Part shown: in pieces, positions 8,679-16,287 of the stretch
How the letters are laid out: each line of letters opens with the position of its first letter
Numbering within the stretch: the stretch's first letter is position 1
Source: Acidobacteriota bacterium
Lineage (GTDB): Bacteria > Acidobacteriota > JAAYUB01
DNA length: 33,283 bases
Reading direction: 5' to 3'
Assembly (NCBI GenBank): GCA_017996395.1
Contig: JAGOHA010000028.1
Location: 1 to 33,283, forward strand
Program-made: the position numbers and the translations under genes
The notes under the pieces: generated by a model
Told to the model about the DNA's origin: nothing
Seen by the model: only the letters and a program-made list of their open reading frames with translations
Databases searched by the model: none

Positions 8679-8706
8679 TTGACATCCGTTGGCGGGGCGG
8701 TATCAT
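8679..8706 (+). promoter_or_regulatory. Sigma-70-type promoter of the glycosyltransferase gene
   Basis: A perfect -35 TTGACA (8679-8684) is followed by 16 bp and a -10 TATCAT (8701-8706). The expected transcription start, about seven bases after the -10, coincides with the ATG at 8713, so the mRNA is probably leaderless. Confidence 0.6.
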
Positions 8707-8712
8707 AGATGC

Positions 8713-10296
8713 ATGAATCACCATCCTGTTGACCCGGACGTTCCGACGGACTCGGCCGCCGCGCCGTCCCGGCCCGTCTGGGCTTCTCCACTGGCCATCG
8801 CTGGTTGGCTGGCGTTGGCCAAGCTGCTGGTCCATTTCCTCACCAACGGCCAATACGGCTATTTCCGGGACGAGCTGTACTTTCTCGCCTGCGGTGAACA
8901 CGTGGACTGGGGGTACGTGGATCATGCCCCAATGGTCGCGTGGATGGCCTGGCTGAGCCGCGCGGTGCTGGGCGACTCCCTGTTCGCCATCCGGTTCTTT
9001 CCGGCGGTGGCCGGCGCGGCCAAGGTCTTCCTCACGGGCGCCATGGCACACGAGCTGGGGGGCGGACGGCTGGCGGTGTTTCTGGCCGGGCTGGGCGCCC
9101 TGGCGGCGACCATCTACTTCGGCATCGACACGCTCCTGTCGATGAACGCCCTGGAGCCGTTGTTCTGGATGGGCGCCGTCTGGTGCGCGCTGCGGGCGGT
9201 CCGGCTGAGCGAGCCGCGCTACTGGGCGGGATTCGGCGCGCTGCTCGGTCTCGGTTTCATGAACAAGCACTCGACCATCTTCTTTGCCGCGGCCCTGGTG
9301 GCGGGATTGCTCCTGACCCGCGCACGGCGGGTGCTCCGCGAGAAGTGGTTTTGGACCGGCGCGGCGCTGGCGCTAATCATCATCCTGCCCAACGTGATCT
9401 GGGAATGGCGTCATGACTGGGCGACCCTCGAGCTGCTGAACAACGTCCGCGCCACGGGGAAGAACGTGATCCACCCCCCGCTCGAGTTCCTGATCCAGCA
9501 GGTGCTGATTCTCAACCCGGCCACCCTGCCGCTCTGGCTCGCCGGGATCTGGTTCTTTTTCGCCGACCGGGAGGGTCGGCGCCACCGTCACCTCGGCCTG
9601 GCGTTCGTCGTGTTCCTGGCGCTGATGATCATCATGCGCGCCAAGCACTACTACGTGGCCCCCGCCTACCCGATGCTGCTGGCCGCCGGCGGTGTCTGGT
9701 GGGCCGTCCGGCTGGAACGCGTCCGGGGTTTGCGCTGGCTGCGGGTGGCGTACCCCGCGCTGCTCGCGGCGACGGGGGCGGCGCTGGCGCCGCTGGTCCT
9801 GCCCGTCCTGCCCGTGGCGGCGATCCCGCCCTACATGGCGGCCCTGGGCCTGCAGCGCCTCAAGACCGAGGTGGCCCACGAGGGGCCGCTCCCCCAGCAC
9901 TTCGGCGACATGTTCGGCTGGCCGGAGATGGTCGCGGCGGTGGCCCGGGTGTATCACGGGTTGCCGGCGGCGGAACGGGCCCGGGCCTGCATCTTCGCCG
10001 GCAATTACGGCGAGGCCGGCGCCATCGATTTCTTCGGCGGACGCCATGGGTTGCCCAAAGCCATCTCCGCCCATCAGAACTACTTCTTCTGGGGACCGCG
10101 CGACTGCACCGGCGAGGTGGTCGTCCTGCTCCAGGTGAGCCGCGAGGACGCCCTGGAGGTGTTCGGACGGGTGGAGGAGGCCGAGCGGGTGGGGCATCCG
10201 TGGGCCATGGCCGAGGAGCACTTCACCATCCGGGTGGGCCGCGATCCGAAGATCCCGCTCGGCGAACTCTGGCCCCGGATCCGGCACTGGAACTAG
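8713..10296 (+). CDS. Polytopic membrane glycosyltransferase (GT39/ArnT-like, PMT_2 type)
   Basis: The protein has 527 residues from ATG 8713. It carries about ten hydrophobic segments and the early-loop acidic motif RDELYF (Asp53-Glu54) characteristic of GT-C enzymes that use polyprenyl-phosphate sugars. Next come HAPMVAW and a run of membrane helices, then a C-terminal soluble part with NYGEAGAIDFFG and NYFFWGPRD, typical of this bacterial PMT_2-like family. It probably moves a sugar from a lipid carrier onto a lipid, glycan or protein at the outer face of the inner membrane; the acceptor cannot be told. No Shine-Dalgarno sequence precedes the ATG, and the -10 box ends six bases before it, which argues for leaderless translation. 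A TTG at 8689 would extend the protein but lies inside the promoter. Confidence 0.85.
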   Translation: MNHHPVDPDVPTDSAAAPSRPVWASPLAIAGWLALAKLLVHFLTNGQYGYFRDELYFLACGEHVDWGYVDHAPMVAWMAWLSRAVLGDSLFAIRFFPAVAGAAKVFLTGAMAHELGGGRLAVFLAGLGALAATIYFGIDTLLSMNALEPLFWMGAVWCALRAVRLSEPRYWAGFGALLGLGFMNKHSTIFFAAALVAGLLLTRARRVLREKWFWTGAALALIIILPNVIWEWRHDWATLELLNNVRATGKNVIHPPLEFLIQQVLILNPATLPLWLAGIWFFFADREGRRHRHLGLAFVVFLALMIIMRAKHYYVAPAYPMLLAAGGVWWAVRLERVRGLRWLRVAYPALLAATGAALAPLVLPVLPVAAIPPYMAALGLQRLKTEVAHEGPLPQHFGDMFGWPEMVAAVARVYHGLPAAERARACIFAGNYGEAGAIDFFGGRHGLPKAISAHQNYFFWGPRDCTGEVVVLLQVSREDALEVFGRVEEAERVGHPWAMAEEHFTIRVGRDPKIPLGELWPRIRHWN

Positions 10297-10357
10297 CGCC
10301 GGCGCGGCCGTAGCGGACGCGGGAACCGGGCCGGGGATTGAACGGAGGAAACGATCC

Positions 10358-11785
10358 ATGCGTTGCCGCAGTTGGTGGATTCTGAGCATGCTGGCGGTGG
10401 CGGGAGCCTTCTGCCTGCCGGCGACGTACTATGTCTCGCCCGCCGGCAGCGACGGCGGTTCGGGCTCGTCGGCGCAGCCCTGGCGGACACTCCAGCACGC
10501 CGCCGACCAGGTTCAGGCGGGGGATGTGGTGCTCGTGCGAAGCGGGTCCTATGCCGGCTTCCGCTCCAAATCCTCCGGTGCGGCGGGACAGCCCGTGCAA
10601 TTCAGGGCCGAAGCCGGCGCGTCCGTGGTGATCCATACGGTGGGGCCGGACAACTGGCACGGCAGCGTCATCAACATCGAAAACCACGACTGGTGGCTGG
10701 TCGACGGATTCGAGGTCACCGGCGCCACGGGATCGGCCGGCATCGACGTCCGCGAGGCGGACCACATCGTCATCCGCAACTGCCACTGCCACCACAACCA
10801 GAAGTGGGGCATCTTCACCGGTTTCGCCGAAGCGTTCACCGCCGAGTACAACGAGTGCGCCTACTCCGGCGAGGAGCACGGCATCTACCACAGCAACAGC
10901 GGCGACGATGCGGTCATCCGCCACAACTACTGTCATCACAATCGCGGCTGCGGCATCCAGATCAACGCCGATCCGTCCATGGGCGGCGACGGGATCTGCG
11001 CCGACGCCCGGGTGGAGTACAACGTGGTCACCGCCAACGGCGCGGGCGGCGGGGCCGGGATCAACCTCGCGTCGGTGCGGACGTCCCGGATCACCAACAA
11101 CCTGATCTTCGGGAATCAGGCCGGCGGGATCGCCATGTGGGACGACGGTCAGGGCACCCAATGGGGCTGCCGGAACAACCTGATCGCCCACAACACGGTG
11201 CACATGCCGTCGTCGGCGCGATGGGCGCTCAACATGATCAACGGCTCCACCGGCAATCAGGTCATCAACAACATCCTCATTCATGACGGTTCCCGCGGCG
11301 GCCTGGAAACAGACACGGGCAGTCTGGACGGCCTGGTGTGTGACTACAACATCATGATCCGCATCAGCCTGGACGATGCCTTTCTGACGCTGGCGGCGTG
11401 GCAGTCAGGCTACGGCCAGGATGCCCACTCGGCTTCGCGCACGGCTGCCGAGCTTTTCATCAATCCCGGCGGCGATCACCACCTGCTGGAGTCGGCCTGG
11501 GCGGTGGATCACGGGCTGACGCTCGGCGCGGTCGTGGACGATCTCGACGGCGTGGCCAGGCCCCGGGGAGCCGCCTCGGACATCGGCTGCTACGAGCGGG
11601 CCGCCGGCGCGCTCGTCGGCGACTTGAACCGGGACGGCACCGTGGACGACGCGGACGTCATCCTGCTGGCCGACTACCTGGCGGGGAATCTCCGGTCTGA
11701 CGACCTGGCACCGGCCGATGCGGACCTGAATCAGGACGGCGCCGTCGACGCGGTCGATCTGGCGATCCTGAAACGGTTGCTGTAG
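10358..11785 (+). CDS. Secreted right-handed beta-helix protein with C-terminal dockerin-like repeat pair
   Basis: The protein has 475 residues, with GGAGGAAACGATCC just before ATG 10358. A signal peptide covers about residues 1-22 and is followed by TYYVSPAGSDG, the usual opening of DUF1565/parallel beta-helix proteins. The middle (about 50-380) is made of short Asn/His/Gly-rich turns such as HHNQKWGIF, EEHGIYHSNSGD and NNLIFGNQAGG, typical of PbH1 repeats found in polysaccharide lyases and related surface proteins. The C-terminus (about 415-475) holds two EF-hand-like calcium loops, DLNRDGTVDDADV and DLNQDGAVDAVDL, which is the dockerin type I pattern. No cohesin is encoded in the window. 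It is likely secreted and may bind or cut polysaccharide; catalytic residues are not evident. It follows the glycosyltransferase by 61 bases and may be co-transcribed with it. Confidence 0.85.
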   Translation: MRCRSWWILSMLAVAGAFCLPATYYVSPAGSDGGSGSSAQPWRTLQHAADQVQAGDVVLVRSGSYAGFRSKSSGAAGQPVQFRAEAGASVVIHTVGPDNWHGSVINIENHDWWLVDGFEVTGATGSAGIDVREADHIVIRNCHCHHNQKWGIFTGFAEAFTAEYNECAYSGEEHGIYHSNSGDDAVIRHNYCHHNRGCGIQINADPSMGGDGICADARVEYNVVTANGAGGGAGINLASVRTSRITNNLIFGNQAGGIAMWDDGQGTQWGCRNNLIAHNTVHMPSSARWALNMINGSTGNQVINNILIHDGSRGGLETDTGSLDGLVCDYNIMIRISLDDAFLTLAAWQSGYGQDAHSASRTAAELFINPGGDHHLLESAWAVDHGLTLGAVVDDLDGVARPRGAASDIGCYERAAGALVGDLNRDGTVDDADVILLADYLAGNLRSDDLAPADADLNQDGAVDAVDLAILKRLL

Positions 11786-11821
11786 CCGGAGCCTCGCCGA
11801 GCCCGGCCGGGGAGGAGGCGG

Positions 11822-11843
11822 GCCGGTGGCGCGGCCGACCGGC
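11822..11843. terminator. Stem-loop between convergent genes
   Basis: GCCGGT (11822-11827) pairs with ACCGGC (11838-11843) over a 10-base loop, directly next to the cydB stop. It lies between the convergent beta-helix gene and cydB and has no T-run, so this is a weak candidate terminator. Confidence 0.25.
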
Positions 11844-12872
11844 TCAATAGCTGCTCGCGGTCAGTTTCACCTTGCCCCGGAAGATCCAGTAGATGCTCAC
11901 CGTGTAGGCGATCACCAGCGGCATCCCCAGCAGCGCGATGACGAGCATGATCCCCAGCGTCTGGGGCGATGAGGCGGCGTTGTACACCGTGAGGCTGTTC
12001 GCCGGCGCCGGGTTGGAGAAGATCAGGTTTGGATACATGCCGATGCCGAACAGAGCCAGCAGGGCCAGCATGGCGGCGCACGACGACAAAAAGGCGTGGA
12101 ACTCGCGGCCGTGATGGATCTCGCGGGGGATGTTGGCGATGGCCAGCATGTTCAGCAGCGCCAGGAGAAACAGGACCGGGTGGCGCTTGATGGTGTCGGT
12201 CATGTTGGGCACGTACAGCAGGGTGGCCATGGTGGTGGTCACGTAGCAGATGATGAAGCCGATGATGGTGTTGTTCACCCAGCCGCGGACCTTGGCCTGC
12301 AGCTCGCCGTCGGTCTTCATCACCGTGTAGATGGCGCCGTGCATCATGAACAGCGCCACGGTGGTGACGCCCACCAGCAACGCATACGGGTGCAGCAGAG
12401 AGAGAAACGAGCCGGCGAACTCATGCCGTTCGGTCAGCGGGATGCCCCACGCCACGTTCCCCAGCGCCACCCCGATGAGCAGGCTGGAGACGATGCTGCT
12501 CACCGCGAAGCTGCCGTCCCACATCTGCCGCCATCGTCGCCCGGGCTGTTTCGAGCGGAACTCGATGGCGACCGCCCGGAAAATCAGCGCCACCAGCAGC
12601 AGCATGAACGCGAGATAGAATCCGGAGAAGGCCGTGGCGTACACTTCCGGGAACGCTGCGAACAGAGCCCCGCCTCCGGTGACCAGCCAGACCTCGTTGC
12701 CGTCCCAGACCGGGCCGATGGCGTTGATCATGATCCGGCGCTCGGTGTCGGTCCGGGTGAACAGGTGCAGTGCCCCGACGCCCAGGTCGAACCCGTCCAG
12801 GATGGCGTAGCCGGCGAACAGGACGCCCACCAGGATGAACCAGATGGTGTTCAGGTCAATCAGCGCGCTCAT
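11844..12872 (-). CDS. cydB: Cytochrome bd ubiquinol oxidase subunit II
   Basis: The protein has 342 residues and matches CydB from its first helix: [20 protein letters not shown], then [35 protein letters not shown] and [11 protein letters not shown]. About nine hydrophobic helices are present. With CydA it forms the inner-membrane quinol oxidase that reduces oxygen to water without pumping protons and works at low oxygen. Its ATG overlaps the cydA stop by four bases (ATGA), so translation is coupled. No small third subunit (CydX-like) is visible after it; the 58 bases before the next gene hold no start with a usable frame. Confidence 0.95.
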   Translation of the reverse strand: MSALIDLNTIWFILVGVLFAGYAILDGFDLGVGALHLFTRTDTERRIMINAIGPVWDGNEVWLVTGGGALFAAFPEVYATAFSGFYLAFMLLLVALIFRAVAIEFRSKQPGRRWRQMWDGSFAVSSIVSSLLIGVALGNVAWGIPLTERHEFAGSFLSLLHPYALLVGVTTVALFMMHGAIYTVMKTDGELQAKVRGWVNNTIIGFIICYVTTTMATLLYVPNMTDTIKRHPVLFLLALLNMLAIANIPREIHHGREFHAFLSSCAAMLALLALFGIGMYPNLIFSNPAPANSLTVYNAASSPQTLGIMLVIALLGMPLVIAYTVSIYWIFRGKVKLTASSY

Positions 12873-14218
12873 GCCCGTTGTCCCTCCCCCGCGGTTTCGT
12901 CATCGACGGGTCCGTGCTGGATCTTCTCGTTGAGCAGGTAGACAAACAGCACGAAGAGCAGCAGGTAGACCAGGCCGAACAGGATGATCGACGTCAGCAC
13001 CTCCCCGGCGCCGACCACCGGCGACAGGGCGTCGGCGGTGCGCAGCAGCCCCTGGACGATGTAGGGCTGACGGCCCACTTCGGCCGACGCCCAACCGGCC
13101 TGATTGGCCAACTGGGGTCCCAGCACGGCGAACACCAGCAGCCACAGGAACCAGCGCGTCTCGAACAGCCGGCGCCGCCACCACAGGAACAGGCCGAGCC
13201 AGGACAACGCCAGCAGCGCCATTCCCAGGGCCACCATGAGGTGGTACGTCTGAAAGACCAGGTTGACCGGCGGCCGTTCGCCGGGCGGCACCGCCCGCAG
13301 TCCCGCCACCGGCGTGGCCGGGTCGCCGTGAACGAGCCAGCTCAGCATGCCCGGCAGCTTCACACCGAGGCGGACGGTTTCGGCCTCCTCGTCCACCCAG
13401 CCGAACAGGTAGAGGGGCGCCGGGGCCGCCGCCTCGTAGTGGCCTTCGTAGGCCGCCAGCTTCACCGGCTGATTCCGGCTCACCCCCATGGCGCTGGAGT
13501 GGCCCGTCGCCAGCTGCATCAGCGAGGCGAACGCCGCCACCACCAGCCCCACCTTCATCGAGATTTTCGCAAACTCCGCATGCCGCCGGCGCAGCAGATA
13601 CCACGCGCTCACGCTGAGCACGAAGAACGCCGCCGCCTGCCAGCCGCCCAGCACCGCGTGGCTCAGCCGGTCCAGAGTGGACGGATTGAAGACCACCTGC
13701 CAGAAATCGACGATCTCCGCGCGGGGGCCGTTGGGTCCCATGACGATGTGATGTCCGGCGGGGGTCTGCTGCCAGGAGTTGGCCACGATGATCCAGACGG
13801 CGCTGAAGTGGGCGCCGAACGCCACCAGGATCGTGGAGATGAAGTGCATGCGCGGGCTGACCTTGTCCCAGCCGAAGAGGAGAATGGCCAGGAAGCCCGA
13901 CTCGAGGAAGAAGGCGAACACGCCTTCGGCGGCCAGGGCGCTGCCGAACACGTCGCCGACGAAGCGGGAATACGCCGACCAGTTGGTCCCGAACTGAAAC
14001 TCCATGACGATGCCCGACGCGACGCCCAGGGCGAAGACCAGGCCGAAGATGCGCACCCAGAAGCGGGTCATGTGGTGAAACAGGGGATTTTTGGTCTTCA
14101 GGTACATCCCCTCCATGGCCACGAGGATGACGCCGAGGCCGATGCTCAGGGGCGGAAACAAGTAGTGGAAGGCGATCGTCAGGGCAAACTGCAGGCGGGA
14201 CAGAAACAGAACGTCCAT
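12869..14218 (-). CDS. cydA: Cytochrome bd ubiquinol oxidase subunit I (short Q-loop form)
   Basis: The protein has 449 residues, shorter than the roughly 520 of the E. coli subunit, because the Q-loop lacks the C-terminal insertion. Heme ligands line up: His18 in FHYLFPP, His187 in LSHAVLGGW, and Met328 in YHLMVALG. The acidic residues of the heme pocket are kept in [14 protein letters not shown], as are the quinol-loop residues in [13 protein letters not shown] and the family motif GRQPY. The position equivalent to E. coli Arg391, two before the Met ligand, is His326 here. It is an inner-membrane enzyme that oxidises quinol. The start is ATG 14218, preceded by AGGGAG at 14224-14229; a small hairpin sits just upstream of that site. 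Confidence 0.95.
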   Translation of the reverse strand: MDVLFLSRLQFALTIAFHYLFPPLSIGLGVILVAMEGMYLKTKNPLFHHMTRFWVRIFGLVFALGVASGIVMEFQFGTNWSAYSRFVGDVFGSALAAEGVFAFFLESGFLAILLFGWDKVSPRMHFISTILVAFGAHFSAVWIIVANSWQQTPAGHHIVMGPNGPRAEIVDFWQVVFNPSTLDRLSHAVLGGWQAAAFFVLSVSAWYLLRRRHAEFAKISMKVGLVVAAFASLMQLATGHSSAMGVSRNQPVKLAAYEGHYEAAAPAPLYLFGWVDEEAETVRLGVKLPGMLSWLVHGDPATPVAGLRAVPPGERPPVNLVFQTYHLMVALGMALLALSWLGLFLWWRRRLFETRWFLWLLVFAVLGPQLANQAGWASAEVGRQPYIVQGLLRTADALSPVVGAGEVLTSIILFGLVYLLLFVLFVYLLNEKIQHGPVDDETAGEGQRA

Positions 14219-14231
14219 CGCGCGCTCCCTG

Positions 14232-14248
14232 CGTCCGAAATGCGGACG
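14232..14248 (-). promoter_or_regulatory. Leader hairpin upstream of cydA
   Basis: CGTCCG (14232-14237) and CGGACG (14243-14248) form a perfect 6-bp stem with a 5-base loop. It lies directly upstream of the cydA ribosome site within a 120-base gap. The patch at about 14294-14302 (TTATAA-like on the minus strand) could be a -10. The hairpin could be an operator or an mRNA structure. Confidence 0.3.
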
Positions 14249-14338
14249 GCCGGTTGAAAGTCGGATGCCGGTGGGTCGGACAACAGCTTACCGTGTTTAT
14301 AACGGGGAATCAAGAGCAGTGGTGTGCGGGATCCAGGC

Positions 14339-15091
14339 TCAGGCGATCCAGCGGTAGAACGCCAACCCCAGCAGCTCGGTCATGGCCGTGACGCTCTTCC
14401 GGAAGTTGTCGGCGGTGGGGAAAAAATCCAGGTAGTTCAGCTGCCGTTTGCGTTCGGCCTGGAGGTTGGCCGGATAGCCGGTGCAATCGACGCCGGCCCG
14501 GCGGAACAGGTGCAGCGCGCGCGGCAAATGGTAACCCGACGTGACCAGCACCGCCCGGCGGAAACCGTGCGCATCCATCAGGCGGCGGACGTACGCGGCG
14601 TTTTCGGCGGTGTCGCGGCTTTCGGATTCCAGGATGATATCGGAGGCGGGCACACCCAGATCCATGAGCAGCCTCCGGATCACCGGCGCTTCCGGCTCGC
14701 CGCCGGCCACCGAGCCGCCGGAGAAGATGATGGGTCGGGGTTGCCGCTGGTGGATGCGCACGGCGTCCACCACCCGGCCCATGGCGTCGGGCGCGGGGGT
14801 GCCGGCGCCGGAAAAATCGGGCACGCCCTCCACGAGACCCCCGCCCAACAGGACAATCACGTCGGCCTCGGCGACTGCGGCCGCGTCCCATTCCTGCACC
14901 TCGACAAGGTCCAGGAACCGGTTGGCGGTGGCGCCGACCGACAGAAGATAGAGAACCAGCGCCCCTCCCAGCAACCAGTAACCCGACCGGCGGCGGTGGG
15001 CGAGCCGCCAGATGCCCCAGGCGGCGAATCCCACCACCAGCAGCCCCGGCGGCAGGATCACGGCTCTGAGCAGTTTTTTCAGGAAAAACAC
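14339..15091 (-). CDS. YdcF/ElyC/SanA-like DUF218 membrane protein
   Basis: The protein has 250 residues. Two N-terminal hydrophobic helices (about 10-30 and 38-54) are followed by the DUF218 domain: DVIVLLGGGLVEG, IIFSGGSVAGGEPE, LESESRDTAENAAY and LVTSGYHLPRA. These match the ElyC/YdcF group. E. coli ElyC affects peptidoglycan and lipid-carrier metabolism, but the activity is not settled and I do not assign one. The start is GTG at 15091, with GGAG nine bases upstream; a good -35/-10 pair lies 45-75 bases upstream. It reads in the same direction as cydAB with 120 bases between, so co-transcription is possible but unproven. Confidence 0.85.
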   Translation of the reverse strand: MFFLKKLLRAVILPPGLLVVGFAAWGIWRLAHRRRSGYWLLGGALVLYLLSVGATANRFLDLVEVQEWDAAAVAEADVIVLLGGGLVEGVPDFSGAGTPAPDAMGRVVDAVRIHQRQPRPIIFSGGSVAGGEPEAPVIRRLLMDLGVPASDIILESESRDTAENAAYVRRLMDAHGFRRAVLVTSGYHLPRALHLFRRAGVDCTGYPANLQAERKRQLNYLDFFPTADNFRKSVTAMTELLGLAFYRWIA

Positions 15092-15139
15092 CGGCGCTGT
15101 CTCCGGCCCGCGATTGCCGCCGTCGGCGCGGGCGCGGCT

Positions 15140-15168
15140 ATTGTAGGAATTCCCGGAGGCAAATGCAA
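15140..15168 (-). promoter_or_regulatory. Promoter candidate for the DUF218 gene
   Basis: On the minus strand TTGCAT (15168-15163), a 17-bp spacer and TACAAT (15145-15140) give a plausible sigma-70 promoter. The predicted start is near 15133, about 42 bases before the GTG. Confidence 0.45.
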
Positions 15169-15172
15169 CTTC

Positions 15173-15193
15173 GGGCCGCGTTCATCGAACGCG
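15173..15193. repeat. Palindromic repeat, copy 1 (truncated)
   Basis: CGCGTTC (15177-15183), loop ATC, GAACGCG (15187-15193), preceded by GGGC. It matches copies 3-5 on its left side and in its loop, but its right side departs after the stem (CGTTGG instead of GC[C/G]TACG), so it looks like a worn or truncated copy. Confidence 0.5.
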
Positions 15194-15252
15194 CGTTGGC
15201 GAATCTTTGTCGATGGTTTGAGCGCACTCGCCCGCTCCGCATTGTCCTCATT

Positions 15253-15298
15253 GGATTCGGCCGTAGGCCGCGTCCGCCGGACGCGGCCTGCTGAATCC
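15253..15298. repeat. Palindromic repeat, copy 2 (long variant)
   Basis: AGGCCGCGTCC (15265-15275), loop GCC, GGACGCGGCCT (15279-15289): a perfect 11-bp stem. Outer arms GGATTC (15253-15258) and GAATCC (15293-15298) extend it across an asymmetric internal loop. Relative to the other copies the arm changes GTTC/GAAC to GTCC/GGAC, so both sides changed and pairing was kept. Confidence 0.6.
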
Positions 15299-15441
15299 GC
15301 ACAATCCATGAGATCGTATCGATCGATCCCGCGGTCCGGCCGCGCCGGCAGCCGCAGCATGTAGCCCGGGCCGCGAGGCCCGGTTGGCGAGAAGATAGAG
15401 GGACTGGGGGAGCGGCGTCAGCGGCGGCGGGACCGTGCCGT

Positions 15442-15602
15442 GAGCCGCGTTCGGCGAACGCGGCGTACGATGGTGGCCGCGCCCTGGAGCGGGCGCGGGG
15501 AGAGCGGCATCCGGTGAATTGTGGAGATCCAACGGGCCGCGTTCGGCGAACGCGGCCTACGGTGAGGCGCACCGGGCCGCGTTCATCGAACGCGGCGTAC
15601 GG
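15442..15602. repeat. Cluster of palindromic repeats, copies 3-5
   Basis: Copy 3 is 15444-15464 (loop GGC), copy 4 is 15535-15557 (loop GGC, 10-bp stem) and copy 5 is 15576-15596 (loop ATC). All have the stem GCCGCGTTC/GAACGCGGC, and all are followed by CTACG or GTACG. Copies 4 and 5 start 40-41 bases apart. A related hairpin with a different loop, CCGCGCCC/GGGCGCGG, sits at 15477-15498. The pattern resembles REP-type intergenic elements; no REP-associated transposase gene is in the window. Confidence 0.65.
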
Positions 15603-15680
15603 CGGCACATCTCGAAGCGCTGATTCGGCACCGGCGCACCCCGGCGAGAGGCATGCCGGGGGAGGTGCATCATTACCGCC

Positions 15681-16031
15681 TCAGAACGCCTGCTGCCGCA
15701 GTTCTTCGCGGATGCGCCGGATCTCCTCGATCTTCTGGTCGATCTTGTCGAACAGGTCGCGCCGGGCCTTGATCCCCTCACGGGTGAGAAAGGCGACGGC
15801 TTCGGAGCGGGTGTGGCAGATGCCGGCTTCCAGCAGCTGCTCCAGGCGCTGCACCGATTCGTCATCCAGCCGGACCGACACGATGAGCTGCCGGTGCACG
15901 GCCTTCGCCTCGTCGATCATCTTCTCGGCCTGGCGGCCCAGCTGTTCGCTGATCTCGGTGGCGGCTTGCTTGGCCGAGCCGACGAACTGCTTGAAGTCCG
16001 ACTTGACCTTGTGGCGGGTTTCATCCTTCAT
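15681..16031 (-). CDS. Small ribbon-helix-helix-like protein
   Basis: The protein has 116 residues from ATG 16031, chosen because GGAGGAG sits six bases upstream; longer readings would start without any ribosome site. The N-terminal half is a charged, probably coiled helix (KSDFKQFVGSAKQAATEISE and on). The middle, about residues 48-80, reads LIVSVRLDDESVQRLEQLL followed by HTRSEAVAFLTREGI, which is the strand-helix-helix pattern of CopG/Arc-type DNA-binding proteins, including the SEAV turn. The C-terminus is a charged helix. It could be a small regulator; no toxin-like partner is next to it. A 28-nt AT-rich palindrome lies 126 bases upstream of its start and could be its own operator. Confidence 0.7.
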   Translation of the reverse strand: MKDETRHKVKSDFKQFVGSAKQAATEISEQLGRQAEKMIDEAKAVHRQLIVSVRLDDESVQRLEQLLEAGICHTRSEAVAFLTREGIKARRDLFDKIDQKIEEIRRIREELRQQAF

Positions 16032-16156
16032 GATATCTCCTCCGGGTATCGTATCATGATCCGCTGTCCAGCCCCGCCGGGGTGCCGGCCGGCGGAGTCG
16101 GTTCAGCGTATCAGGCAGGGGTTGTGTTTTGCACACACGCGCAATATATCATACAA

Positions 16157-16184
16157 GTAATTATATTATAACTAATATGATTAC
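16157..16184. promoter_or_regulatory. 28-nt AT-rich palindrome in the divergent intergenic region
   Basis: GTAATTATATTA (16157-16168), TAAC, TAATATGATTAC (16173-16184). Eleven of twelve positions pair and the twelfth is a T-G wobble. It sits in a sharply AT-rich island (about 16139-16200) between the ribbon-helix-helix gene and truA. Two overlapping TATAAT hexamers on the minus strand (16160-16170) fall inside it, so a bound protein would cover a promoter. Confidence 0.5.
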
Positions 16185-16287
16185 AACTCTTTTCTTTTTG
16201 ACCGCTCGCCCGGGCGCGCTAAGATCAGCCATTGTGCGTCATCGGAGCTTCGGGGCCGGCGCGGAGCGGCATACAAGGAGGCGGGTC

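Larger units (their letters stand above)
15092..15680. other. Gene-free stretch with palindromic repeats
   Basis: These 589 bases lie between the DUF218 gene and the ribbon-helix-helix gene. I see no credible coding region: the open frames that cross it translate the palindromes into recurring strings such as RVRRTRP and YAAFAERG. Besides the DUF218 promoter it holds five copies of a GC-rich palindrome and one related hairpin, listed separately. It contains no transposase and no terminal repeats. Confidence 0.7.

Noticed and set aside
12878-14257. A 459-codon plus-strand open frame
   Set aside because: It is antisense to cydA, which has all its heme ligands. The product is an odd Gln/His/Arg-rich string.
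15442-15602. A CRISPR array made of the palindromes
   Set aside because: The copies are few and irregularly spaced, and the intervals are not spacer-like. They fit dispersed palindromic elements better.
15138-15608. A 156-codon minus-strand frame in the gene-free stretch
   Set aside because: It mostly translates the palindromic repeats (RVRRTRP, YAAFAERG) and has no ribosome site or domain.
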